From: Geomonas propionica
GTDB lineage: Bacteria > Desulfobacterota > Desulfuromonadia > Geobacterales > Geobacteraceae
Assembly: GCF_016458235.1 (NCBI RefSeq)
Contig: NZ_JAEMHK010000002.1
Coordinates: 372,001-436,000, forward strand
DNA: 64,000 nt
Direction of reading: 5' to 3'
The notes under the pieces were generated by a model. The model was given only the letters and a program-made list of their open reading frames with translations. It was not told where the DNA came from and made no database searches. A program made the position numbers and the translations under genes. Of this stretch, positions 50,022-60,568 are shown in pieces. Position 1 is the stretch's first letter, and the number at the start of each line of letters is the position of its first letter.

Positions 50022-51845
50022 CTAAGCGGCAGCCGCCTCCCGCCCTCTCCCCTTGAGCACCAGCATGCCCCAGCGCAGGGATGCCCCCACCACCACCAGC
50101 AGCAGCCCCAACGCCGCCATCGGGTGTTCCACCGCAAAGATGAGCGGCAGCAGCAGGCCGCGCACCCCGCTCTTCATCCACTCGTGCCGCGCAATCACGT
50201 CGGCAATCGGCGGGCTCAGGCGGTAATAAGCCGACACGAACAGCCGGCCCGGCGCATTGGTCAAGAGGTACTGGTCGCGGAAGGCCCGGAGTTCAGCGAC
50301 CTTCGGGTGCAGGTAGCTCCCGTAAGCGGCGGTAGCGATGAAGCACCCTCCGCCACCTCCAGCCGCGGCAGCCACCTTGGGCTCGGTAACTGCCAAGGTG
50401 CTGCCGTCAGTACTGAAACTGACCTGGTGACCATCCAGAACAGTCGTGTTGGCAACCAACAGCACCACTTCGTCCGTTAAAGGGTTCATGGCGGCGAAGT
50501 CGCTCACAGTATAGCTGCTGGCTCCTGCATCAAGGGGGATTTCGGTCACGACACCGTTTATTTTTTTGAACAGCGTCGTTTCAACCCCGCTCGTCTTTTT
50601 CAATGTGATGGCCAAGGCCTGGTTGGACGGCACGAAGCGGTAGAAGGCAAAACTGTACCGAGGCAACGTGACAATCTGTGACGCCAATGGATCCAACATC
50701 GTGGGTAGAACAATACGTGCCAAATCAGCTGGGCGTGTCGGCCACTCACGCTTGTATAGCTTTTTCAGGAATGCCGAGAACTCGGCAGAAAACGAACTGT
50801 TATACGAATCATGAAGGGTAGCCTCGATCATCGAAACCATGTTGATATCGGTAGAAGCATTCACCGGTGTAACACCAGCCAATCTCTCCCAGATGCGGCG
50901 GATGAGGACTGGCGTGTTATGCTCCTCAGCCAGAGAGCGGTTGAATATCCACCTGCCATACTCACTCGCGCCGTCCCTAACAGCATTAAGGGCAACGGAA
51001 GTCTTATCGTAGTATAAATAGCTGCCCAAGTATCCGTACAGTTGGTTAACGGAATCAAACACTTCATCTTCCATCCAAGTCGAGGTAATTTCTGCGTACC
51101 AAAATTCAAAGTACAAATTATATCCGTATTGAATAGCATGCTGATACTCATGCGCAGCCGTGACCATCAGCATCTGATCGGGCTGAAACATACCCGATTG
51201 GGTCAGAATTGGATCTGAGAATGCTTTATCTATTTCTATGTAGCTTGATACCGACACATTCGGAAGAATTGGTTCAACATCATGTGTCGTGTAACCGTAG
51301 ACTGCATTGGTTATATTACCTAAATCGTCTCGAGTAATGAGGTCCCGAAGATAAACATCATACGTTGATACAGGCGGAGCTTTGTACCCCATTTCGACAA
51401 CTTCTTTAGAGTAAACGTCCTCGAAGACGGAAGCGACCTTTTCAACCCAATCAGGCACTTGGTCCCCATCAAGATCCGTCAGGTCCGGGGCATCGGCCCC
51501 AGTAGTAGTGTAGTGGACAGTGAAGTGCCCGTTCGGCAATTTATATGTGGGCGCGGCTGCAGATGATAACTGTCCGGAGAGGACCGGCCTGCTAACGTAC
51601 GGTGCGAGAACCTTTTGGGTTGCTGCTTCAAGGTGCGTGAAATCCCGTTTGAGACTGCGTATGAGCTCGGTACGACAACGTTCAACTTGAGGAGTCTGCG
51701 GTGCAGCCAGCACCGCGACCGCCGAGGCATATGTCCGTTTTTCGCCGAACCTGGACAGATAATAATCATCTAAAGCGGCTGCAGAGGCAATTGCAGGAAT
51801 GAGCAGCGAGACGCAAAGCGCACACAAAGAAATAAACTTAGCCAC
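50022..51845 (-). CDS. Exported zinc metalloprotease with C-terminal CFI-box
   Basis: A 607-residue protein with a signal peptide (to about residue 22) and a peptidase domain holding [12 protein letters not shown] at 232-236 for [20 protein letters not shown] near residue 125 is a Ca2+-binding-like loop. The C-terminus has [21 protein letters not shown], with Cys501, then a tract ending in a hydrophobic segment (about 570-592) and a basic tail (RGREAAAA). That layout matches the CFI-box C-terminal anchoring domain. The start codon is GTG. Its family resembles MXAN_6640-type proteases. The middle third is AT-richer than the rest. Confidence 0.82.
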   Translation of the reverse strand: MAKFISLCALCVSLLIPAIASAAALDDYYLSRFGEKRTYASAVAVLAAPQTPQVERCRTELIRSLKRDFTHLEAATQKVLAPYVSRPVLSGQLSSAAAPTYKLPNGHFTVHYTTTGADAPDLTDLDGDQVPDWVEKVASVFEDVYSKEVVEMGYKAPPVSTYDVYLRDLITRDDLGNITNAVYGYTTHDVEPILPNVSVSSYIEIDKAFSDPILTQSGMFQPDQMLMVTAAHEYQHAIQYGYNLYFEFWYAEITSTWMEDEVFDSVNQLYGYLGSYLYYDKTSVALNAVRDGASEYGRWIFNRSLAEEHNTPVLIRRIWERLAGVTPVNASTDINMVSMIEATLHDSYNSSFSAEFSAFLKKLYKREWPTRPADLARIVLPTMLDPLASQIVTLPRYSFAFYRFVPSNQALAITLKKTSGVETTLFKKINGVVTEIPLDAGASSYTVSDFAAMNPLTDEVVLLVANTTVLDGHQVSFSTDGSTLAVTEPKVAAAAGGGGGCFIATAAYGSYLHPKVAELRAFRDQYLLTNAPGRLFVSAYYRLSPPIADVIARHEWMKSGVRGLLLPLIFAVEHPMAALGLLLVVVGASLRWGMLVLKGRGREAAAA

Positions 51846-52363
51846 TAGTCAACCATCCTTTTCCCCACACGCAGGGGGATGAAGCTTGTTTTGCCGTTTT
51901 CTACCTTCACCTCGACCCGCTGATTACCGACCAGGTAGCTCCCAGCAGGAAGGGCAATCATGAAATACCCGGAAGTGTCAGTCTGCACCGGCGTCACAGG
52001 TTTGCCTGCAGCCGAGGTGACCGGGACCTCCAACATCGGGACCGCGTGGAACCCTCCTGCGGGCTTCAACTTGCCGCCGTACGATTGCACGTAGCAGATA
52101 CCGACCAGCGCGCCGCTTCCCTCGGGCAGCTGTACCTCCATGACCCGCTCTTCATTGGTTTCAACCACCGGCATGAAACCGTCCCTCACCGCGACAAAGG
52201 GTGACAACGGCGCCGGCTTTCCAGCGACGAAGGCAGTGCCATTGAAATGAAAGAAGGCCCACAGATCTAAAGGCTTCTTCGCGAAGGCATGGGCTGCCAG
52301 ACAGGTCATAGCTAAGGTCAGAGCGACAAGGCAGAACCGGAGGCCACTGGACATGGTAGTCAC
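51845..52363 (-). CDS. Small exported protein upstream of the CFI-box protease
   Basis: A 172-residue protein with a signal peptide (to about residue 27, AAHAFAKK) and a beta-rich mature part, including ending strands [20 protein letters not shown] that look like a carboxypeptidase-regulatory or Ig-like domain. Its stop shares one base with the GTG of the protease gene, so the two are co-translated. I do not recognise the family. MTTMSSG has two possible Met starts. Confidence 0.7.
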   Translation of the reverse strand: MTTMSSGLRFCLVALTLAMTCLAAHAFAKKPLDLWAFFHFNGTAFVAGKPAPLSPFVAVRDGFMPVVETNEERVMEVQLPEGSGALVGICYVQSYGGKLKPAGGFHAVPMLEVPVTSAAGKPVTPVQTDTSGYFMIALPAGSYLVGNQRVEVKVENGKTSFIPLRVGKRMVD

Positions 52364-52505
52364 CTGTTATTGAGTGGATGGAGTCGTTAAAGGTTTAGGG
52401 AGGAGTGAGTCTTAAGATTACACAGTCATAAGAACAATTACAGTAAAAAAATGTAAAGGGAAACGAAGGGCAGGCATAACCAATGCCGCAGGGCGTAAGA
52501 AAAAA

Positions 52506-52541
52506 GCCCCGCCCTCACAGTGTCAACTGCAAGTGCGGGGC
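52506..52541 (-). terminator. leuA terminator
   Basis: On the minus strand GCCCCGC and GCGGGGC pair around a 22-base loop, followed by TTTTTTTC. It lies 136 bases after the leuA stop, beyond a repeat element. Confidence 0.75.
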
Positions 52542-52550
52542 AAAAGCCTT

Positions 52551-52664
52551 ACCACAGAGGCCCCGGAGGTCCACAGAGTACACAGAGAAAAACCGAAGGC
52601 GGGTTTCAATCCCTCAAGCTGTTCCCTCTGTGTCCTCTGTGTTCCTCAGTGTCCTCTGTGTTCC
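52551..52664. repeat. CACAGAG inverted repeat
   Basis: CCACAGAGG, CCACAGAGTACACAGAGAAA (left, near 52552-52590) and CCTCTGTGT units (right, 52625-52662) form several tandem and inverted copies of a CACAGAGG/CCTCTGTG motif in the leuA downstream region. Confidence 0.7.
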
Positions 52665-52676
52665 GGGTTTCAGATT

Positions 52677-54224
<1,548 letters not shown>

Positions 54225-54323
54225 TTGCGCTTCCCCCTTGTGTGGTTATGCTGCCTCGTTAGCCTGCCCTACCCCGCCTGCTAATTAAAACAGACGGGGT
54301 GGCAATAACCAGCAGGCCGAAAT

Positions 54324-54597
54324 AAAAAAAGCCTCCGCCCCAGTAAGGGGCGAAGGCTTCTGAAAGCTTCCGCGGTACCACCCTCATTCATCCGTCTCAA
54401 GACGGACCTCTTGCGCCCTTTACGCGGGTCAACGTCCGCAGCTACACCAGTCGCCCCCTATCGGAAAAATAGAACGACGGTCTTCACCGCGACGGCTCCA
54501 AGGCGAGTTCACCTGCTTCCTCACCGGTTTGCACCAACCACCGGCTCTCTGTAGGGGAAGGGTAAGGCTACTACTCCTCATCACTGCCTTTAGTTTC
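54324..54597 (-). ncRNA. Leucine T-box leader of leuA
   Basis: The leader shows the Stem I start AGTGATGAGGAGTAGTA (on the minus strand), the specifier segment GTGAACTCGCC, whose CTC triplet (54505-54507) is a Leu codon, and the T-box AGGGTGGTACCGCGG (54370-54384). A terminator GAAGCCTTCGCCCC...GGCGGAGGCTTTTTTT (54324-54360) follows. Uncharged tRNA-Leu should pair with the specifier and the T-box bulge and block termination, raising leuA expression. Confidence 0.92.
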
Positions 54598-54602
54598 GGG
54601 TG

Positions 54603-54631
54603 ATAATAGAAAAGGCGCCGACCTCTGTCAA
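54603..54631 (-). promoter_or_regulatory. leuA promoter
   Basis: A perfect TTGACA (54626-54631) and TATTAT (54603-54608) are spaced by 17 bases and begin the T-box leader a few bases downstream. Confidence 0.85.
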
Positions 54632-54668
54632 GCGCTTTTTGTTTTATTTTCGTGCAGTCGCTACTAAA

Positions 54669-54695
54669 ACGGCGTTGCCGCTATGGCAACGCCGT
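54669..54695 (-). terminator. pssA terminator
   Basis: ACGGCGTTGCC and GGCAACGCCGT form an 11-bp stem. On the minus strand it is followed by TTTTAGTAGC, about 90 bases after pssA stops. Confidence 0.72.
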
Positions 54696-54786
54696 CATCT
54701 TTTGAGCCCACGAAACCGCTATTTGATGTCCCGGCACGAAGTCCGGCTGAAACGTAGAGCGTAGAACCCAGAACGTAGAACCTGCT

Positions 54787-55575
54787 TTACTGGTTCTTCT
54801 TCATCCCCTCGTGGCCGCGGTGCATGGCGCGCTCCAGGCGGCGCCGGCGCGGGTAGGTGACCACGAAGCCGATGGGGCCGGAGAGGATGTAGCAGATGAA
54901 GATGGTGAAGAGCATGATCACCGGTTCGGCGGCAATTACGATCAAAAGCAGCACCGCCAGCACCAGGAGGGCAAAGGGCTGCCGCTTGATCAGGCTCGGG
55001 TCCTTGAAGGAGTAGTACTTGACGTTGGACACCATGAGCAGGGCCAGGAAGTAGATCAGTACCAGTATTGCGACCTTGTTGTACGAAGCGGGCCATCCCA
55101 TATGGTAGAAGAAAAGGATCATAGCCGAGACCATGCTGGCCGCGGCGGGCGTGGGGAGACCGACGAAGCGCTTGCTCTCCACTGTCTCCACCTGGACGTT
55201 GAAGCGCGCAAGCCTGAGCGCCGCGCAGGCCAGGAACAGGAAACCGGCCAGCCACCCCAGGCGCCCGAAGGGCCTCAAGGCCCAGCAGTACATGAGTAGC
55301 CCCGGCGCCGCCCCGAAGGAAACCACGTCCGCCAGCGAGTCGAACTCGACGCCGAACTTGCTCGCGGTACCGGTCAGGCGCGCTACCTTGCCGTCGAGAC
55401 CGTCGAAGATGGAGGAGGCCAGGATCCAGAGCGCGGCGGTCCGATAGTCACCGTTGACGGTGGACACCATGCAGTAAAAGCCGGCGAACAGGCTCCCGGC
55501 GGTGAACAGGTTGGGGAGGATGTAGATCCCCTTGCGCATCCCTTCCCTTTCTACTTTCGGTTTCTCTTCGTTCAC
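54787..55575 (-). CDS. pssA: CDP-diacylglycerol-serine O-phosphatidyltransferase
   Basis: A 262-residue inner-membrane enzyme with about eight hydrophobic segments. The CDP-alcohol phosphotransferase motif is intact near residues 58-85: DGLDGKVARLTGTASKFGVE and then FDSLAD (D-G-x2-A-R-x8-G-x3-D-x3-D). It makes phosphatidylserine. It starts within the last codons of psd (four-base overlap), so the two phospholipid steps are coupled. Confidence 0.96.
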   Translation of the reverse strand: MNEEKPKVEREGMRKGIYILPNLFTAGSLFAGFYCMVSTVNGDYRTAALWILASSIFDGLDGKVARLTGTASKFGVEFDSLADVVSFGAAPGLLMYCWALRPFGRLGWLAGFLFLACAALRLARFNVQVETVESKRFVGLPTPAAASMVSAMILFFYHMGWPASYNKVAILVLIYFLALLMVSNVKYYSFKDPSLIKRQPFALLVLAVLLLIVIAAEPVIMLFTIFICYILSGPIGFVVTYPRRRRLERAMHRGHEGMKKNQ

Positions 55576-56231
55576 GGCAGCATCCCCAATACGGTTTCAC
55601 CGGCAACGGTCATCTGGTTCATGGCCACGTCGATCCGCGTCCCCAGCGGCAAGTACACGTCCAAGCGGGAGCCGAACCGGATCAGTCCGTAGCGGCGCCC
55701 GCGGGTCAGCTGATCCCCCACCTTGGCGTAGCAGATGATGCGGCGCGCGATCAACCCGGCAACCTGCACCACCACCATCCTTAAACCGGTCGCGGATTCC
55801 AGCACCAGCCCCTGCTGCTCGTTCTCGAAGGTCGCGCGCTCGTCGCGCACGTCGTAAAACTTCCCCTTGTTGTAGAAGGAGTCGACCACCTTGCTGGTCA
55901 GGGGAGCGCGGTTGATGTGCACGCTGAAGACGGACATGAAGATGCTGATCTTCTCCATCTCGGCGCCGGTATGCGGCTCGGTCACCTTGCCGAGGAAGAT
56001 CACCTCGCCGTCGGCGGGAGCCACCACTACGTTTTCACCAGCGGGGGTGGTGCGCTCCGGGTTTCTGAAGAAGAAGATGGAGAACAGGGCGAGCAGCAGG
56101 AAAAGCGCCGCGGGGATGAAAAAGCCGAAATGCAGGAACTGGCCAAGCAGCGCCAGCAGGGCCGCGACTGCGGCGAAACCGGCGATGAACGGGTACCCCT
56201 CGACTGCGACGGGGGTATTTGTGTTGCGCAT
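55572..56231 (-). CDS. psd: Phosphatidylserine decarboxylase proenzyme
   Basis: A 219-residue short-type Psd. A membrane pair lies at about 14-50, followed by the beta-rich enzyme domain with NPERTTPAGENVVVAPADGEV, SVHINRAPL and the C-terminal self-cleavage motif FGSRLDVYLP (Gly-Ser near 185), where the Ser becomes pyruvoyl. The product is phosphatidylethanolamine. Cleavage at GS rather than the LGST of long Psd enzymes marks the short subfamily. It is read into pssA. Confidence 0.95.
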   Translation of the reverse strand: MRNTNTPVAVEGYPFIAGFAAVAALLALLGQFLHFGFFIPAALFLLLALFSIFFFRNPERTTPAGENVVVAPADGEVIFLGKVTEPHTGAEMEKISIFMSVFSVHINRAPLTSKVVDSFYNKGKFYDVRDERATFENEQQGLVLESATGLRMVVVQVAGLIARRIICYAKVGDQLTRGRRYGLIRFGSRLDVYLPLGTRIDVAMNQMTVAGETVLGMLP

Positions 56232-56303
56232 CTAGTACCTCTTGTAAAGTAGTCGTGCGAAAGAAGCGGAGCCGGTGGGGCTCCTCGCGGGACCGGGACG
56301 GAA

Positions 56304-56361
56304 AAAGGCCGTTTCCGGACCCCTGCGCACCAAAGCGGGAGTATGCCCGAAAACGGCCTTT
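56304..56361 (-). terminator. ilvN terminator
   Basis: AAAGGCCGTTTCCGG and CCGAAAACGGCCTTT (one mismatch) pair across a 28-base loop. On the minus strand TTTTTCC follows. It separates the ilv genes from psd. Confidence 0.75.
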
Positions 56362-56381
56362 CTTGCAATGAAAAGAAGCTG

Positions 56382-56873
56382 CTACCCCTTCCAAGCCTTG
56401 GCGCCGCGCCCGATTACGACCGGGCCGGTGCTGACCAGCTCCTTAAGTCCCAGGGGGCGCAGCAGTTCGACCATGGCGCTCACCTTGGCCGGAGCGCCGG
56501 TGGCCTCCAGGGTGTAGGACTTCGGGGTCACGTCGATGACCTTGGCGCGGAAAATGTCCGCGATCCTGAGCACTTCAGCACGGCTTTGATCCTCGGCGGA
56601 GACCTTGACCAGCACCATCTCGCGCTCGATCGCGTGCTCCGGCTCGAAGTCGATCACCTTGATCACGTCGATCAGCTTGTTGAGCTGCTTGGTGATCTGC
56701 TCGATGATCTGCTCGTCGCCGCGGGTCACCAGCGTGATGCGGGAAAGGGCCTCGTCGTTGGTGGGTGCCACGGTAAGCGAATCTATGTTGAAGCCGCGCC
56801 CGGAAAAAAGTCCGACCACGCGGGAGAGAACGCCGAACTCGTTCTCGACCAGAACTGCAATGGTATGTCTCAT
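56382..56873 (-). CDS. ilvN: Acetolactate synthase small subunit
   Basis: A 163-residue regulatory subunit with an N-terminal ACT domain (about 1-78, VLVENEFGVLSRVVGLFSGRGFNIDSLTV in part) for branched-chain amino acid feedback and the IlvH-type C-terminal domain. It follows ilvB by 25 bases. A strong terminator stands after it, and ilvC is not the next gene. Confidence 0.96.
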   Translation of the reverse strand: MRHTIAVLVENEFGVLSRVVGLFSGRGFNIDSLTVAPTNDEALSRITLVTRGDEQIIEQITKQLNKLIDVIKVIDFEPEHAIEREMVLVKVSAEDQSRAEVLRIADIFRAKVIDVTPKSYTLEATGAPAKVSAMVELLRPLGLKELVSTGPVVIGRGAKAWKG

Positions 56874-56898
56874 ATTACCCTCCTAAGGCATTGGCAAA

Positions 56899-58599
56899 TT
56901 AGCTGGCAAGAACCATCTCGGTCAGCGAAGCGCCGGCCGGGACCATCGGCAGCACCTTTTCCTCGCGTGCGACCTTGAACTCCATCAGTACGGGGCCGTC
57001 GGTGGCGAACCCTTTCTTGATGACCTCGTCGACCTCTTCCACCTTGGTGGCCTGCAGGCCGGTGGCGCCGAAGGCCTCGGCGAGCTTGATGAAGTCGATG
57101 GGAAGTTCCATGCAGGTCGAGGAGTAGCGCTTGTCGAAGAAGAGTTCCTGCCACTGGCGTACCATACCCAGGAAGTTGTTGTTGAGAATGACGATCTTTA
57201 CGTTGAGCCGGTTCTGCACGATGGTGGCGAGTTCCTGCATGTTCATCTGGAAGCCGCCGTCGCCGCAGACCACGATCACCTGGCGATCGGGGAAGCCGGC
57301 CTGCGCACCCATGGCGGCGGGAAGGCCGAAGCCCATGGTGCCCAAGCCGCCGGAGGAGAGGAGCGTCCTCGGGGCGGTGAAGCCGAAGAACTGCGCGGTC
57401 CACATCTGGTGCTGGCCGACGTCGGTGGCCACAATGGCGTCCGGGTCGGAAAGGGCGCGCAGCCTCTGGATCACGTACTGCGGTTTGATCACCGAGGTGG
57501 ACTGCTTGTAGGTCATCGGATGCTTCTGCTTCCACTCGTCGATCTCGGCGATCCAGGGGGCGAGCGTCGCCTGGCAGGCATTGGCGTCCTGGCCGATCTC
57601 ATCCGCGACCTTGAGCATCTTCTGGAGCACGTCGCGCACGTCGCCCACGATGGGGAGGTCGACGCGGACGTTCTTCTTGATGGAGGTCGGGTCGACGTCG
57701 ACGTGAACGATCTTCGCGTGGGGTGCGAAGGAGGCGATCTTGCCGGTGACGCGGTCATCGAACCTGGCGCCGATGGCGATCAGCATGTCGCAGTGCGACA
57801 CCGCCATGTTGGCGTAGTAGGTGCCGTGCATGCCGAGAAGCCCCAGGGAATGGGAGTCGTTCTCCGGGTAGGCGCCCAGCCCCATGAGGGTCGTGGTGAC
57901 CGGGATGCCCAGGCGTTTGGCGACCGCGACCAGTTCGCCGGCGGCGTTGGCGAGGATGACGCCTCCCCCCACGTAGATCACCGGCTTCTTCGCCTGCATG
58001 ATCATGGCGACCGCCTTCTCGATCTGCTTCGGGTGCCCTTCCACGGTCGGCTTGTAGCCGCGGATTTCCACGGTTTCGGGATACTCGAACTCGGTCTGGG
58101 CGATCTGGACGTCCTTGGGGAGATCGACCACGACCGGGCCGGGGCGGCCGGTGCGGGCGATGTAGAACGCCTTCTTCATGATGGTGGCGAGGTCTTTGAC
58201 GTCTTTGACCAGGAAGTTGTGCTTGGTGCAGGGACGGGTGATGCCGATGATGTCGGCTTCCTGGAAGGCGTCGTTGCCGATCAGCGCGGTGGGGACCTGC
58301 CCGGTGATGATCACCATCGGGATGGAGTCCATGTAGGCGGTGGCGATGCCGGTGATGGTGTTGGTGGCGCCGGGCCCCGAGGTGGCGATGGCGACGCCTA
58401 CCTTGCCGGTGGCGCGGGCGTAGCCGTCGGCGGCGTGGACGCCCGCCTGCTCGTGCCTGGGCAGGATGTGCCTGATCTCCTTGAAGGAGAAAAGCTCGTC
58501 GTAGAGGTTGATGACCGTCCCACCGGGATAGCCGAAGATCGTGTCGATCCCCTCCCGTTTGAGACACTCCAGCAGGATGCGTGCTCCGTTCATCTTCAT
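56899..58599 (-). CDS. ilvB: Acetolactate synthase large subunit
   Basis: A 566-residue thiamine diphosphate enzyme making acetolactate or acetohydroxybutyrate. N-terminal FGYPGGTVINLYDE, the catalytic Glu in RHEQAGVHAADGYARAT, and the ThDP/Mg2+ motif GDGGFQMNMQELATIVQNRL with NNN are intact, as is the FAD-binding middle domain. It starts MKMNGARILLECLK and lies 153 bases after ilvD, across a repeat. Confidence 0.97.
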   Translation of the reverse strand: MKMNGARILLECLKREGIDTIFGYPGGTVINLYDELFSFKEIRHILPRHEQAGVHAADGYARATGKVGVAIATSGPGATNTITGIATAYMDSIPMVIITGQVPTALIGNDAFQEADIIGITRPCTKHNFLVKDVKDLATIMKKAFYIARTGRPGPVVVDLPKDVQIAQTEFEYPETVEIRGYKPTVEGHPKQIEKAVAMIMQAKKPVIYVGGGVILANAAGELVAVAKRLGIPVTTTLMGLGAYPENDSHSLGLLGMHGTYYANMAVSHCDMLIAIGARFDDRVTGKIASFAPHAKIVHVDVDPTSIKKNVRVDLPIVGDVRDVLQKMLKVADEIGQDANACQATLAPWIAEIDEWKQKHPMTYKQSTSVIKPQYVIQRLRALSDPDAIVATDVGQHQMWTAQFFGFTAPRTLLSSGGLGTMGFGLPAAMGAQAGFPDRQVIVVCGDGGFQMNMQELATIVQNRLNVKIVILNNNFLGMVRQWQELFFDKRYSSTCMELPIDFIKLAEAFGATGLQATKVEEVDEVIKKGFATDGPVLMEFKVAREEKVLPMVPAGASLTEMVLAS

Positions 58600-58693
58600 G
58601 TTGTACCCCCATGCTGCGGCAGAACCCTGCCGCTATTGATCGATCCCGCGCTTGGTAAGCGCCGAATCCCTAGTAATGAAGTTCCCCTGAGGC

Positions 58694-58752
58694 CGACCCT
58701 CCCCGGTGAAAGGAGGGCCTCCCTCTGCCCCTTGGTAAAGGGGGTCGGGGTT
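58694..58752. repeat. G/C-tract palindrome between ilvD and ilvB
   Basis: GACCCTCCCCGGTGAAAGGA and the right arm GCCCCTTGGTAAAGGGGGTC form a compound hairpin between ilvD and ilvB. Its arms resemble the other C/G-tract repeats of the window. Confidence 0.5.
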
Positions 58753-60414
58753 TTATTCAGCGGTGGTAATGGCGCCGGTGTGGGCGGAAGTGACCACCTT
58801 CGCATAGCGGGCGAGCCAACCCTTCTTGATCTTGGGCTCGGGCGCCACCCAACGGGCGCGCCGATTGGCCAGTTCCTCGTCGCTCACGAGGAGCTTCAGG
58901 GAACGGGACGGAATGTCGAGTTCGATCTTGTCGCCGTCTTCAACCAGGGCGATGGGACCGCCCACGGCCGCCTCGGGCGAGATGTGGCCGATGCAGGGGC
59001 CGCGGGTGCCGCCGGAGAAGCGGCCGTCGGTGATGAGCGCCACCGAGTCGCCCAGGCCCAGGCCCATGATGGCCGCGGTGGGCGCCAGCATCTCCCTCAT
59101 GCCGGGGCCGCCCTTGGGGCCCTCGTAGCGGATCACCACCATGTCGCCGCTCTTGATCTGGCCGTTCATGATAGCCGCCATGGCGATGTCCTCGGAATCG
59201 AAGCAGCGCGCGGTACCGGTGAACTGCATCATCTTCTCGCCCACGCCGGACTGCTTGACCACGGCGCCCTCAGGGGCGATGTTGCCGAAGAGGACGGCGA
59301 TGCCCCCCTCCTTCTTGACCGGCGCATCCACCGGGTGGATCACGCTGTCGTCGACAGCTTTCAGGCTCGCCGCGATCTCCTTGGTGGAAAGGCCCATCAG
59401 GGTCGGGCAGTCGTGGATCTTGTCGCCCAGCTGCTTCATGACGCCGGCCACGCCGCCTGCGGCATCGAGGTCCTCCATGAAGTGCTCGCCCGCCGGGTTC
59501 ATGGACGCGATCTGCGGAGTGGTCTTGGAGAGGATGTCGAAGGTCTCAAGCGGCAGCTCCACGCCGGCCTCGTGGGCGATGGCGAGCAGGTGCAGCACGG
59601 TGTTGGAGGAGCCGCCCAGCGCCAGGTCGACGCGGATCGCGTTCTCGAAGGCCTCGCGGGTCATGATGGAGCGCGGGGTGACGTTCTCGCGCACCAGGTC
59701 CACGATGCGCTCGCCGGAGGCGAAGGCGATGCGGCGCTTGAGCGCGGAGACGGCGAGCGCGGTGCCGCAGCGCGGCAGGCTCATCCCCATGGTCTCGGTG
59801 AGGATGGCCATGGTGTTGGCGGTGAAGAGCCCCTGGCAGGAGCCCATGCCCGGGCAGGCGTTCTCCTCGCAGCGGGCGAGTTCCTGGTCGTCGATCACGC
59901 CGGCCTTGTAGCGGGCCATCGCCTCGAAGGTGTCGGTGACGAAGGAGTATTTCCTGCCCGCGTCGCCGCGGCCGCTCATCATGGGGCCTGCGGTGACCAC
60001 GATGCAGGGGATGTCCAGGCGGGCTGCCGCCATGAGCATGCCCGGGGTGATCTTGTCGCAGTTGGTCAAAAGCACGAGGCCGTCCAGGCGGTGCGCCTCA
60101 GCCACGGACTCGACCATGTCCGCGATCAGCTCGCGGGTGGGGAGCGAGTAGTGCATCCCCTTGTGCCCCATGGAGATGCCGTCGCAGACGCCGGGAATGC
60201 CGAAGAAGAAGGAATAGCCGCCGCCGGTGTGGACCCCTTTCTCGATGAAACGCTCGAGGTCGCGCATTCCCACGTGGCCCGGGATCAGGTCGGTGAAGCT
60301 GGTGGCGATGCCGATGAAGGGTTTCCCCATCTCGCTCTGCGGCAGGCCGGTTCCTTTTAAAAGCGCGCGGTGCGGGGTGCGCTCCAGCCCTTGTGTAATC
60401 ATGTCGCTACGCAT
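58753..60414 (-). CDS. ilvD: Dihydroxy-acid dehydratase
   Basis: A 553-residue IlvD/Edd family Fe-S enzyme for valine, isoleucine and pantothenate synthesis. Cys motifs [10 protein letters not shown] and [15 protein letters not shown] hold the cluster, and the [19 protein letters not shown] loop is intact. It has its own promoter and starts the ilvD-ilvB-ilvN series. Confidence 0.97.
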   Translation of the reverse strand: MRSDMITQGLERTPHRALLKGTGLPQSEMGKPFIGIATSFTDLIPGHVGMRDLERFIEKGVHTGGGYSFFFGIPGVCDGISMGHKGMHYSLPTRELIADMVESVAEAHRLDGLVLLTNCDKITPGMLMAAARLDIPCIVVTAGPMMSGRGDAGRKYSFVTDTFEAMARYKAGVIDDQELARCEENACPGMGSCQGLFTANTMAILTETMGMSLPRCGTALAVSALKRRIAFASGERIVDLVRENVTPRSIMTREAFENAIRVDLALGGSSNTVLHLLAIAHEAGVELPLETFDILSKTTPQIASMNPAGEHFMEDLDAAGGVAGVMKQLGDKIHDCPTLMGLSTKEIAASLKAVDDSVIHPVDAPVKKEGGIAVLFGNIAPEGAVVKQSGVGEKMMQFTGTARCFDSEDIAMAAIMNGQIKSGDMVVIRYEGPKGGPGMREMLAPTAAIMGLGLGDSVALITDGRFSGGTRGPCIGHISPEAAVGGPIALVEDGDKIELDIPSRSLKLLVSDEELANRRARWVAPEPKIKKGWLARYAKVVTSAHTGAITTAE

Positions 60415-60524
60415 GCAGTTCTCCCTGCGCCGGCGGGAACCTTGTTCAGGATCGCGAAACCGGCTGTTGGTCTTACCAAAAGCTTAGTAGTTGAGAGCAG
60501 TTACCGGAAACGGTAGGAAGGGAC

Positions 60525-60553
60525 ACGATAATACATTAAAACCAAGCTGTCAA
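60525..60553 (-). promoter_or_regulatory. ilvD promoter
   Basis: TTGACA (60548-60553) and TATCGT (60525-60530) are spaced by 17 bases, giving a leader of about 110 bases before the ilvD ATG. I could not read a T-box or leader peptide in that leader. Confidence 0.6.
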
Positions 60554-60568
60554 CTCACTAAAACGGCG

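Larger units (their letters stand above)
52364..52676. other. Intergenic region with the leuA terminator and repeats
   Basis: A 313-base gap between the small exported protein (leftward) and leuA. It contains the leuA terminator at 52506-52541 and the CACAGAG repeat at 52551-52664. No gene is visible. Confidence 0.7.

Noticed and set aside
57409-60360. A 983-residue plus-strand frame across ilvD and ilvB
   Set aside because: It lies entirely antisense to two highly conserved enzymes with intact motifs. GC-rich codons leave long open antisense frames of His/Val/Gly/Asp-rich composition.
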